Positions 6,322-13,138 of a DNA stretch of 14,894 nt are shown piece after piece (the first letter of the stretch is position 1; every line of letters begins with the position of its first letter). The stretch is taken from the NCBI GenBank assembly GCA_964579415.1, contig CAZOGW010000076.1, positions 1 to 14,894 of the forward strand, given 5' to 3'. This stretch comes from CAZOGW01 sp964579415 (GTDB lineage Bacteria; Actinomycetota; Acidimicrobiia; Spongiisociales; UBA5794). Made by a program: the position numbers and the translations under genes. The notes beneath the pieces were generated by a model, which had not been told where the DNA came from, did no database searches, and was given only the letters and a program-made list of their open reading frames with translations.

Positions 6322-7059
6322 GTGACGAGCGAGATCGCGCCCCGCGTGGTGGCCGGGGCGGTGGTGGTGGCCGGACTGGCCACCGCCGCCCATCTCGTCA
6401 TGGGCGGGCCGCCGCCGGCTGCCGACTCCGCCGCCGTCGCCGCCCTGGGCTGGGTGATCCTGACCCTCATCGCCACCGCCGGGCTCCTGGTGGCACGAGG
6501 CCGCTGGAGCCGTTGGCTGTCGGTGGCGCTCAGCGCCGCCTCCGCCGGGGTGGTGGCTGCGACAGAGTCGACGGCATGGGGCTGGGTGGCCCTGGCCGGC
6601 GCCCTGGTGGCGCTGGCGGGACTGTCGGGGCGCTGGCTCGACGGCTGGCTCCGACCCCGGCCCTCGGCCACCGGGCCCGACCCGCTGGCCGTGGTCCTGC
6701 TCCTGGGCCTGGTGGCGCTGGTGCCGCTGGTGGGGCTGTCGTCGCCGGCGGGTCTCGACACGGCACACGGCGTGCTCGGAGCCGCCGCGGTGCTGCTCGC
6801 CTGGGCCTACGGCCGGGCGAAGTTGTGGGGCCTGTGGGGCATCCGCCTCGGCCTGCTCCCGGTGGCGGTCCCCGCCATCCTCGCCTCCCCACCTGCGGGA
6901 GCCATAGCCCTCGGCGTCGCCGTGACGGGGTTGGTCGCACTGTCGTGGACCGGCACCGCCCTGCGCTCGGTGCAGCCGCTCATGGACACGCTGCCCGGCC
7001 CCCGCCGGGTCACCGCCCGCCGGGATCCCGAAGACCCCATCCTGGAGGACGGACCGTGA
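6322..7059 (+). CDS. Unrecognised polytopic membrane protein
   Basis: 245 residues from the GTG at 6322. The frame stays open far upstream, but there it runs antisense through the DUF3040 gene. GAGGA at 6310-6314 is a fair ribosome site. The protein is almost all hydrophobic: about seven or eight membrane helices (roughly 8-26, 39-58, 65-81, 86-102, 121-138, 148-163, 171-188, 192-209), joined by short basic or Trp-rich loops (RGRWSRWL, GRWLDGWLRPRP, GRAKLWGLWGIR), then a soluble charged tail (GPRRVTARRDPEDPILEDGP). I see no transporter or enzyme motif and do not recognise the family. Its TGA overlaps the next gene's GTG (GTGA), so the two are coupled. Confidence 0.7.
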   Translation: MTSEIAPRVVAGAVVVAGLATAAHLVMGGPPPAADSAAVAALGWVILTLIATAGLLVARGRWSRWLSVALSAASAGVVAATESTAWGWVALAGALVALAGLSGRWLDGWLRPRPSATGPDPLAVVLLLGLVALVPLVGLSSPAGLDTAHGVLGAAAVLLAWAYGRAKLWGLWGIRLGLLPVAVPAILASPPAGAIALGVAVTGLVALSWTGTALRSVQPLMDTLPGPRRVTARRDPEDPILEDGP

Positions 7060-7430
7060 CCCCACGCGACATCGTCGTGACCTTGGCCGGCTCGCTGGTT
7101 ATGGCTGCCGCAGGGGGCTGGCTGCTCGCCGGGGCCGCCGGCGCCGTCATCGGCGCCGTGCTCGGCCTGGGACTCGGCGGCGTCGCCCTGGTCGCCGGTG
7201 TGCGCCCTCTGGTGGCGGTCTCGCTGGTGGCGGGCATCGCCGCCGGTGCCGTCATCGGCCAGGGCATCGCCCGCGCCCTGTGCCGCCCCGGCACCTGCCC
7301 CGCAATCGAGGTGGGCGCCGCAGTGCTCACATCCCTGGGCGCCCTCGTCGGCGTAGGCCTGGTGGTAGCCCTGGTGACGAAGTCGTTCGATGAGCACCGC
7401 GAGCAGACTGAGCGCAGGAATCAGCGCTGA
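7056..7430 (+). CDS. Unrecognised small Gly/Ala-rich membrane protein
   Basis: 124 residues from the GTG at 7056, with GGAGG at 7044-7048. Three or four glycine/alanine/valine-rich membrane helices (about 6-24, 26-48, 52-72, 84-107) contain GxxxG-like patterns suited to tight helix packing. A loop between the last two helices has a Cys pair (CRPGTC, residues 76 and 81) that could form a disulfide if extracytoplasmic. The C-terminus is charged (SFDEHREQTERRNQR). It overlaps the preceding membrane gene by four bases, so the two probably work together. I do not recognise the family. Confidence 0.68.
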   Translation: MTPRDIVVTLAGSLVMAAAGGWLLAGAAGAVIGAVLGLGLGGVALVAGVRPLVAVSLVAGIAAGAVIGQGIARALCRPGTCPAIEVGAAVLTSLGALVGVGLVVALVTKSFDEHREQTERRNQR

Positions 7431-7441
7431 CCTCGCAGCAA

Positions 7442-7460
7442 GGGGTACTTGGTACTCCCC
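7442..7460. terminator. Short hairpin with heptamer core (A5), possible bidirectional terminator
   Basis: The 19 bases contain GGTACTTGGTAC (7444-7455), 1.7 units of the heptamer family, flanked by GG and TCCCC. They can fold as a stem of GGGGTAC with GTAC(T)CCC, one bulge and a 3-base loop. The element fills most of the 31-base gap between convergent genes (the small membrane protein and fabF). There is no T-run, so termination is inferred from position. Confidence 0.45.
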
Positions 7461-7461
7461 G

Positions 7462-8709
7462 CTACGCCAGGCGCCCGAAAATCAACGACGCGTTGTGGCC
7501 GCCAAAGCCGAACGAGTTCGTCATCGCCTTGTCCACCTTGACCTGGCGGGCCTCGTTGGGGACGTAGTCGAGGTCGCAGTCGGGGTCCGGTGTGGTGTAG
7601 TTGATGGTCGGCGGCACCACCCCGTCGCGGATCGACAGCAGGCACACCAGCGACTCCAGTGCGCCGGCGCCGCCGAGGAGGTGACCGGTCATCGACTTCG
7701 TCGACGAGATCGGCACCTTGTAGGCGGCCTCGCCGTAGACGGTCTTGATCGCCGCCGTCTCGGTGGCGTCATTGGCCTGTGTCGAGGTGCCGTGGGCGTT
7801 GATGTAGTCGATGTCTTCGGGACCGAGCCCGGCGTCGTCGAGGGCCGCCTGCATGGCCCGGGCCGCTCCTCCCCCGCCGGGGCGGGGCAGCGTGATGTGG
7901 TACCCGTCGGCGGACATGCCGTAGCCGAGGACCTCACCGTACATGTGCGCCCCGCGAGCGAGGGCATGGTCGTAGTCCTCGAGGATCAGCGTCGCCGCCC
8001 CCTCACCCATGATGAACCCGTCACGGTCGAGGTCGAAAGGCCGGCTGGCCCCCTCCGGGTCGTCGTTGCGGGTGCTCACTGCCCGTGCCGAGGCGAACCC
8101 GGCGGTGGCGAACTCGGTTATCCCGGCCTCCGCCCCTCCGGCGACCATGATGTCGGCGGCGCCGCGGCGGATGATCTCGGCGGCCTCGCCGATGGCGTTG
8201 GCCGAGGCGGCGCAGGCGGTGACGGTGCAGGTGTTGGGACCGTACAGGTTGAAGTCGATCGACACCACCCCGGCAGCCATGTTGGAGATGATCTTGGTGA
8301 TGGCGAGCGGCGACACCCGGCTCGGGCCGCGGTCGCGCAGGATGTCCATCTCCGCCTGGGTGGTGGACAGCCCTCCGATGCCGGAGCCGTAGACCACGCC
8401 GGTGCGCAGCGCCTCCGGGTCGTCCGGCTCGTAGGAGATCCCGGCGTCCGCAAGTGCCTGCTTGGTCGACACCCAGAAGAACTGGGCGTTGCGGTCGAGG
8501 CGGCGGGCATCCTTGCGCGGCATGTGCGCCTCGATGTCGAATCCGGTGACCTCGGCGGCGAACCGCACCGGGAAGTCGGTGGGATCGAACAGCGTGATCG
8601 GGCCCACGCCGGACACACCGGCGAGCGCGCTCTTCCAGAACGTATCGACATCGGGCCCGATCGGGCAGACCGTCCCCCAACCGGTGACGACAACGCGACG
8701 ACGCGTCAC
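7462..8709 (-). CDS. fabF: 3-oxoacyl-ACP synthase II (KAS II)
   Basis: 415 residues, normal length. It condenses malonyl-ACP with acyl-ACP in fatty acid elongation, in the cytoplasm. The thiolase-fold Cys-His-His site is complete: Cys166 (TVTACAAS), His306 (NAHGTSTQAND) and His343 (TGHLLGGAGA), with Lys338 (STKSM). The N-terminal RRVVVTGWG and C-terminal MTNSFGFGGHNASLIF are also typical. The start is GTG at 8709 with AAGGAG five bases upstream. It is the last gene of the fab operon, 25 bases after acpP, and its stop is followed at once by the A5 hairpin. Confidence 0.97.
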   Translation of the reverse strand: MTRRRVVVTGWGTVCPIGPDVDTFWKSALAGVSGVGPITLFDPTDFPVRFAAEVTGFDIEAHMPRKDARRLDRNAQFFWVSTKQALADAGISYEPDDPEALRTGVVYGSGIGGLSTTQAEMDILRDRGPSRVSPLAITKIISNMAAGVVSIDFNLYGPNTCTVTACAASANAIGEAAEIIRRGAADIMVAGGAEAGITEFATAGFASARAVSTRNDDPEGASRPFDLDRDGFIMGEGAATLILEDYDHALARGAHMYGEVLGYGMSADGYHITLPRPGGGGAARAMQAALDDAGLGPEDIDYINAHGTSTQANDATETAAIKTVYGEAAYKVPISSTKSMTGHLLGGAGALESLVCLLSIRDGVVPPTINYTTPDPDCDLDYVPNEARQVKVDKAMTNSFGFGGHNASLIFGRLA

Positions 8710-8734
8710 ATCGTCTCCTTTCGGCGAGTGAGGT

Positions 8735-8980
8735 TCAGCCGTTGAGCTTCTTGTCGACGATGTCGATCGCCTCGCCGACCGTGGTGATCGACTCAGCCTC
8801 GTCGTCGGGGATCTTGACGTCGAAGTTGTCCTCGAGCGCCATCAGCAGCTCGACGACACCCAGCGAGTCGACCTCGAGGTCTTCCTCGAACCGGGCTGCT
8901 GCCGTGATCTTGTCACGCTCCAGGCCCAGCTCGTCGACGAGAAGGTCCGTCAACTTCGACTCGATCTCCGCTCGCTCCAT
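8735..8980 (-). CDS. acpP: Acyl carrier protein
   Basis: 81 residues, acidic, with the phosphopantetheine attachment Ser39 in the motif EVDSLGVVEL and the usual helices II-III (ALEDNFDVKIPDDEAE). It carries the growing acyl chain between the Fab enzymes. The ATG at 8980 is preferred to an in-frame start 36 bases upstream, because AAGGAGG lies 8 bases before it and ACP proteins begin at this point. The gap to fabG upstream is 32 bases, and to fabF downstream 25. Its place between fabG and fabF is the classic one. Confidence 0.96.
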   Translation of the reverse strand: MERAEIESKLTDLLVDELGLERDKITAAARFEEDLEVDSLGVVELLMALEDNFDVKIPDDEAESITTVGEAIDIVDKKLNG

Positions 8981-9012
8981 ACGGGAGCCTCCTTCACTGT
9001 GTTCGGGGTGGG

Positions 9013-9741
9013 TCACAGGGCCAGGCCGCCGTCCACGACGAGCGTCTGACCGGTGATGTACGACGCCTGGTCCGAGGCAAGATAGCCCACGGCCGAGGCG
9101 ATCTCCTCTGGCAGGCCGAACCTGCCGAGGGCGATTCTCTGATGGATGTCGGGGTCGTCACCGAGATCGGCGGTGAGTTCGGTGAGGACGAAGCCGGGAG
9201 CAACGACGTTCACGGTGATTCCGCGGGAGCCGACCTCCTTGGCCAGCGCCTTGGCGAAACCGATGACCCCCGCCTTGCTGGCGGCGTAGTTGCTCTGGCC
9301 GGCGTTACCGACGATGCCCGATACCGAGCTGATGCAGATGACGCGGCCCCAGCGCAACCGCAGCATGCCCCGCACCGCCCGCTTCGAGGTGAGGAAGTTG
9401 GCGGTGAGGTTGGTGGCGATGACCTCGTTCCACTTCTCCGGCGACATGCGCACCAGCAGGTCGTCGCGGGTGATGCCGGCGTTGTTGACCAGCACCTCGA
9501 CGGGCCCCCACCTTTCGGTGACGGTGTCGAAGAGAGCATCGACGTCGGTGGCGGAGCTGACGTCACCTGCGACGGTGAAGGCCTCGCCGCCGGCCTTGCC
9601 GATGGCCTCGACGACCTCCTCGGCGGCGTCGGCGTTACGGGCGTAGTTCACCGCCACCCGCATGCCGTCGGAGGCGAGTTGCTCGGCGATGGCGCGGCCG
9701 ATGCCGCGCGAGGCTCCGGTTACCAGCGCGACTCGGCTCAC
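9013..9741 (-). CDS. fabG: 3-oxoacyl-ACP reductase
   Basis: 242 residues, a classical short-chain dehydrogenase. It reduces 3-oxoacyl-ACP with NADPH. The cofactor loop is TGASRGIG (residues 8-15), followed by NNAG (86-89). The catalytic residues are Asn111, Ser139, Tyr152 and Lys156 (SNYAASKAG), spaced as in E. coli FabG. The C-terminal YITGQTLVVDGGLAL is typical of FabG. The start is GTG at 9741; it overlaps the fabH stop by four bases (GTGA), so translation is coupled. Position between fabH and acpP supports FabG over other SDR enzymes. Confidence 0.95.
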   Translation of the reverse strand: MSRVALVTGASRGIGRAIAEQLASDGMRVAVNYARNADAAEEVVEAIGKAGGEAFTVAGDVSSATDVDALFDTVTERWGPVEVLVNNAGITRDDLLVRMSPEKWNEVIATNLTANFLTSKRAVRGMLRLRWGRVICISSVSGIVGNAGQSNYAASKAGVIGFAKALAKEVGSRGITVNVVAPGFVLTELTADLGDDPDIHQRIALGRFGLPEEIASAVGYLASDQASYITGQTLVVDGGLAL

Positions 9742-10814
9742 GCCAGTCCCCGGCGGCGGCGTAGCTCGTCCTGGCGCAGCAGGAGCAACTCGACACCGGT
9801 CATGGTCGGCTCGGGGACGGTGATGTCGCTCTCCCCGAGCGGCTCGGTGCGGTCGCCGAAGCGGACGCAGGCGCCGCCCCAGGTCAGCCCGCCGCCGAAG
9901 GCGACGAACACGACGATGGAGCCGGCCCGGATGCGACCCGCCTCGATGGCCTCGGTGAGGGCGATGGGTATGGAGGCGGCTGACGTGTTGCCGTAGCCGG
10001 CGATGTTGACGAACACCTTCTCCGCCGGCAGCTTCATGCGCCGGGCGGTGGCGTCGATGATGCGGGTGTTGGCCTGGTGCGGGATGAGCAGGTCGACGTC
10101 GTCGAGTTCCAGCCCGGCGTCGGTCACCACCTTGGCGGCGGAGCGGCCCATCTCGGTGACGGCGTTGCGGAAGACCTCGGCGCCGTCCATGCGGAGGTGG
10201 AACGACTCCGCCAGGTCGTCGAGCGACTCGGTGGCGTACCCGCCCACCGTCAGCGTCGAGGCCAGGCTGCCGTCGGTGCCGAGGTCGATGGCGAGCACGC
10301 CGTCGTCGCCCGTCGCCGCCTCCAGCACCACGGCACCGGCGCCGTCACCGAAGAGCACCGCCGTGGAGCGGTCCTCGAGATCGAGCAATGAGCTCAGCTT
10401 GTCGACTCCGACGAGGAGCACCTTGGTGGCGACGCCGGTGGCGATCATGCCGTTGGCCAGCGAGAGGCCGTAGACGAACCCGCTGCAGGCGGCGTTGATG
10501 TCCAGCGAAGGGGTGCGGTGGAGCCCGAGGCGGGGCTGCACCAGGGCGGCGGACGACGGGATGAGGCGGTCCGGGGTGCAGGTCGCCACGATGAGCAGGT
10601 CGATCTCGTCAGGGGACACACCGGCGGCAGCCATGGCCCGGCTGCCGGCGATGGTCGCCATCTCCGACGTCTCGACGTGGCTGATGCGGCGCTCCTTGAT
10701 GCCGGTGCGCGACGTGATCCACTCGTCGCTGGTGTCCATCAGCGACTCGAGGTCGGTGTTGGTGATGACGGCCGGTGGCGTGTAGCTCCCCCATCCGGTG
10801 ATGGTGGCCCTCAT
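9738..10814 (-). CDS. fabH: 3-oxoacyl-ACP synthase III (KAS III) with C-terminal extension
   Basis: 358 residues. It starts fatty acid synthesis by joining an acyl-CoA primer to malonyl-ACP. The catalytic triad is Cys110 (NAACSGF), His246 (PHQANTR) and Asn276 (GYGNTSAAS). The domain would normally end near GGGLTWGGACVRF (about 307-319). Here about 40 further residues follow, with an acidic/proline part (EPLGESDITVPEPT) and a Leu- and Arg-rich helix (ELLLLRQDELRRRRG). The tail is in frame with no sign of frameshift and overlaps fabG by four bases. The ATG has GGGAG five bases upstream, and the gap to fabD is 25 bases. Primer preference cannot be told from the sequence. Confidence 0.96.
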   Translation of the reverse strand: MRATITGWGSYTPPAVITNTDLESLMDTSDEWITSRTGIKERRISHVETSEMATIAGSRAMAAAGVSPDEIDLLIVATCTPDRLIPSSAALVQPRLGLHRTPSLDINAACSGFVYGLSLANGMIATGVATKVLLVGVDKLSSLLDLEDRSTAVLFGDGAGAVVLEAATGDDGVLAIDLGTDGSLASTLTVGGYATESLDDLAESFHLRMDGAEVFRNAVTEMGRSAAKVVTDAGLELDDVDLLIPHQANTRIIDATARRMKLPAEKVFVNIAGYGNTSAASIPIALTEAIEAGRIRAGSIVVFVAFGGGLTWGGACVRFGDRTEPLGESDITVPEPTMTGVELLLLRQDELRRRRGLA

Positions 10815-10839
10815 TCGTCTCCCTTCGGGCGCAACCGGG

Positions 10840-11748
10840 TCATTCTACGGCTGCCGCCACCGCGGGCACACTTTCCAGCGTGGAGACCACGTGAACGGTC
10901 GCTTCGGGGAGGGTGCGGCGCACCAGGCCGGCGGTGACGTCCCCGGGGCCGACGTGGACAAAGGTGTCGATGCCGGCGGCGGCCATGGAGTGCAGGGTCT
11001 CCTCGAAACGGACGGCGCCGGTGAGCTGGCGGCGCAAGGCGTCGGCGGCGTCGGTGGCAGGAGCGGCGTCCACGTTGGACCACACCGGGAAGGTGGGCTC
11101 GGCGAAGGCCACCCGGTCCACCGCGGTGGCAAGGTCGGCGGCGGCGCTCTCCATGAGCGGCGAGTGGAAGGCGCCGGAGACCTTGAGGGGGATGGCGCGG
11201 CGGATGCCGTGGTCGCGGGCGTTGTCGGTGGCCCAGGCGATGTCCTCGGCGCCGCCGGCGACGACGACCTGGCCGGGTGCGTTGAGGTTGGCCACCCACA
11301 GCGAGCCACCATCGGAGCGGCGGTCGGCGGCGAATGCCTCGGCGGTCGCGGCATCGGCGCCGATGAGGGCCGCCATGCCGCCACCACCGGCGCGGGCCAT
11401 CGCCTCACCCCGTGCCGCCACCAGGCTCAGCCCGGTGGTGTAGTCGAAGGCACCGGCGGCGGCGAGAGCGGTGTACTCGCCGAGGGAGTGGCCGGCGGCG
11501 CCGGCGGGCGGGGGCGCCGCCGTTGCGAGCGCCTCCCACAGTGCGTAGGACACCGCGTACAGCGCCGGCTGGGCGCGGTCGGTACGGGTCAGTTCGTCCT
11601 CGGGGCCCTCCCGGCAGATGTCGCCCAGCGACCAGCCGAGGATGGCATCGGCGGCGTCGGCGAGGAGATCGGGGCGGGCCGCGAAGACGTCGTCGCCCAT
11701 CCCGACGTGCTGGCTCCCCTGCCCGGGGAAGAGGACTGCGAACGGCAT
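10840..11748 (-). CDS. fabD: Malonyl-CoA:ACP transacylase
   Basis: 302 residues, normal length. It moves malonate from CoA to ACP and is first in the operon. The opening AVLFPGQGSQ is diagnostic. The nucleophile Ser88 is in GHSLGEY, Arg113 (AARGEAM) binds the malonyl carboxylate, and His195 (SGAFHSPLM) completes the dyad. The C-terminal HVGPGDVTAGLVRRT corresponds to the usual GPGKVLTGL region. The ATG at 11748 lacks a clear ribosome site (GAGAG is close). The 110-base gap upstream holds repeat array A6, so any promoter of the fab operon lies in or near that array, or the operon is read through from alaC. Confidence 0.95.
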   Translation of the reverse strand: MPFAVLFPGQGSQHVGMGDDVFAARPDLLADAADAILGWSLGDICREGPEDELTRTDRAQPALYAVSYALWEALATAAPPPAGAAGHSLGEYTALAAAGAFDYTTGLSLVAARGEAMARAGGGGMAALIGADAATAEAFAADRRSDGGSLWVANLNAPGQVVVAGGAEDIAWATDNARDHGIRRAIPLKVSGAFHSPLMESAAADLATAVDRVAFAEPTFPVWSNVDAAPATDAADALRRQLTGAVRFEETLHSMAAAGIDTFVHVGPGDVTAGLVRRTLPEATVHVVSTLESVPAVAAAVE

Positions 11749-11800
11749 GGGCTCTCAGACCGGCGAGAGGGGATTTGGGTTACAGGAGGCCGTCCCCAGG

Positions 11801-11832
11801 TACCGAGTACCGAGTACCAAGTACCAAGTACC
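11801..11832 (-). repeat. Heptamer tandem array A6, (TACCGAG)2(TACCAAG)2 plus TACC
   Basis: Two TACCGAG and two TACCAAG units plus TACC, followed by TCCCC, between the alaC 3' end and fabD on the minus strand. It is the only array with two blocks of unit type, which suggests growth of one block after a point change. Read along alaC it begins GGGGAGGTACTTGG, the same edge as A1. A small inverted repeat, CACACGGTGTG, lies beside it at 11837-11847. Apart from these, the gap 11749-11858 shows no clear promoter. Confidence 0.94.
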
Positions 11833-11858
11833 TCCCCACACGGTGTGAACTCTTGCGC

Positions 11859-13034
11859 TCAAGATACGTGACCCAGAGCTTTGCGCAGGCCCCGCACCGC
11901 CTGCTGTGTGCGGTGGTCGTTCTCCACCAGGGCGAACCGGATGTACCCCTCGCCGGACGGCCCGAAGCCGATCCCGGGGCTGACCGCGACCTTGGCATTC
12001 TCCAGCAGGTGGATGGTGAACTCGAGTGAGCCCATCGACGAGAACCGCTCCGGGACCGGGGCCCAGGCGAACATGGTCCCCCGCGGCCTGGGGATGTCCC
12101 ACCCGATGCGGGCCAGCCCGTCGATGAGGATGTCGCGGCGCCGGGCGTATACCGAGACCACGTCGTCGATGTAGTCGTCACCCTCGTTGAGGGCGACGAT
12201 GGATGCGATCTGGATGGGCTGGAAGGTGCCGTAGTCCAGGTATGACTTGAGCTGCGCCAGCGCCGAGACCATCTCCGGGTTGCCCACGACGAAGCCGACC
12301 CGCCATCCCGCCATGGAGTGGCTCTTCGACAGCGTGTACAGCTCGACACCGACCTCCTTGGCTCCGGGCACCTGGAGCAGCGACGGGGGGTCGTAGCCGT
12401 CGAAGGCGATGTCGGCGTAGGCGAAGTCGTGGACCAGCATCACCTCGTACTCGCGGGCGAAGGCCACCAGCTTCTCGAAGAAGGACAGCTCCACGCACTC
12501 GGTGGTGGGATTGTGGGGGAACGAGGTGAGGATGACGCGAGGCCGGGGCCAGGAGTTGTGGAAAGCGTCCTCCAGGTAGCCGAAGAAGTCGGTGGACCCG
12601 CCGATGGGGACCCGCCGCACCTCGGCCCCGGCGAGGACCGGGGCGTATATGTGGATCGGGTACGACGGCTCGGGTACCAGGGCCACGTCGCCGGGCTGCA
12701 CCAGGGTCCACATCAGGTGCGATAGGCCCTCCTTGGCCCCGATGGTGGAGATGACCTCCGTCTCCGGATCGAGCTCGACGCCGAAGCGCCTCCGGTAACG
12801 ATCGGCGACGGCCCTGCGCAGGTTGGGAAGGCCCCGTGAGGCGGAATAGCCATGGTTGCGCGGCGACCGCGCCGCCTCCACCAGCTTGTCCACCACGAAG
12901 GGGGCGCTGGCGATATCCGGGTTGCCGAAGCCCAGGTCGACGATGTCCTCACCGGCCCGCCGCGCCTCCGCCTTGAGCGCGTTCACCTGCGCGAACACGT
13001 AAGGAGGCAGGTTGTTAATCCTCCGAAAGTCCAT
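11859..13034 (-). CDS. alaC: Alanine aminotransferase, AlaC type (PLP fold type I)
   Basis: 391 residues. Close in layout to E. coli AlaC (glutamate-pyruvate aminotransferase): RINNLPPYVFAQVNALK, VDLGFGNPD, HGYSASRGLPNLRRA, PEPSYPIHIYAPVLAGA and FPHNPTTECVELSFFEKLV. PLP contacts are Lys237 (LSKSHSMAGWRVGF) with Asn175, Asp203 and Tyr206, and an Arg in YIRFALVEN for the substrate carboxylate. A related role as another amino acid transaminase cannot be excluded. No Shine-Dalgarno sequence precedes the ATG at 13034, and an in-frame TAG lies 15 bases upstream, so the start is well fixed. TAGCCT ten to fifteen bases before the ATG could be a -10 box for a nearly leaderless mRNA. It is flanked by repeat arrays A6 (3') and A7 (5'). 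Confidence 0.92.
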   Translation of the reverse strand: MDFRRINNLPPYVFAQVNALKAEARRAGEDIVDLGFGNPDIASAPFVVDKLVEAARSPRNHGYSASRGLPNLRRAVADRYRRRFGVELDPETEVISTIGAKEGLSHLMWTLVQPGDVALVPEPSYPIHIYAPVLAGAEVRRVPIGGSTDFFGYLEDAFHNSWPRPRVILTSFPHNPTTECVELSFFEKLVAFAREYEVMLVHDFAYADIAFDGYDPPSLLQVPGAKEVGVELYTLSKSHSMAGWRVGFVVGNPEMVSALAQLKSYLDYGTFQPIQIASIVALNEGDDYIDDVVSVYARRRDILIDGLARIGWDIPRPRGTMFAWAPVPERFSSMGSLEFTIHLLENAKVAVSPGIGFGPSGEGYIRFALVENDHRTQQAVRGLRKALGHVS

Positions 13035-13068
13035 GTGCCGCGGAGGCTAGCCGTGCTCTCGCCGAGCG

Positions 13069-13120
13069 GGTACTTGGTACTTGGTACGACGCGGATACCA
13101 AGTACCAAGTACCAAGTACC
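13069..13120. repeat. Inverted heptamer arrays A7 forming a perfect 18-bp hairpin
   Basis: The left arm, GGTACTTGGTACTTGGTA (13069-13086), is perfectly complementary to TACCAAGTACCAAGTACC (13096-13113); the loop is 9 bases (13087-13095). The right side continues with a further CAAGTACC and then TCCC. The element lies between manB (whose stop is 19 bases further) and the alaC start. It could end transcription from manB, but it has no T-run. The rest of the gap, 13035-13138, shows little else. Confidence 0.93.
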
Positions 13121-13138
13121 TCCCGCTTCGCCGAAGGC

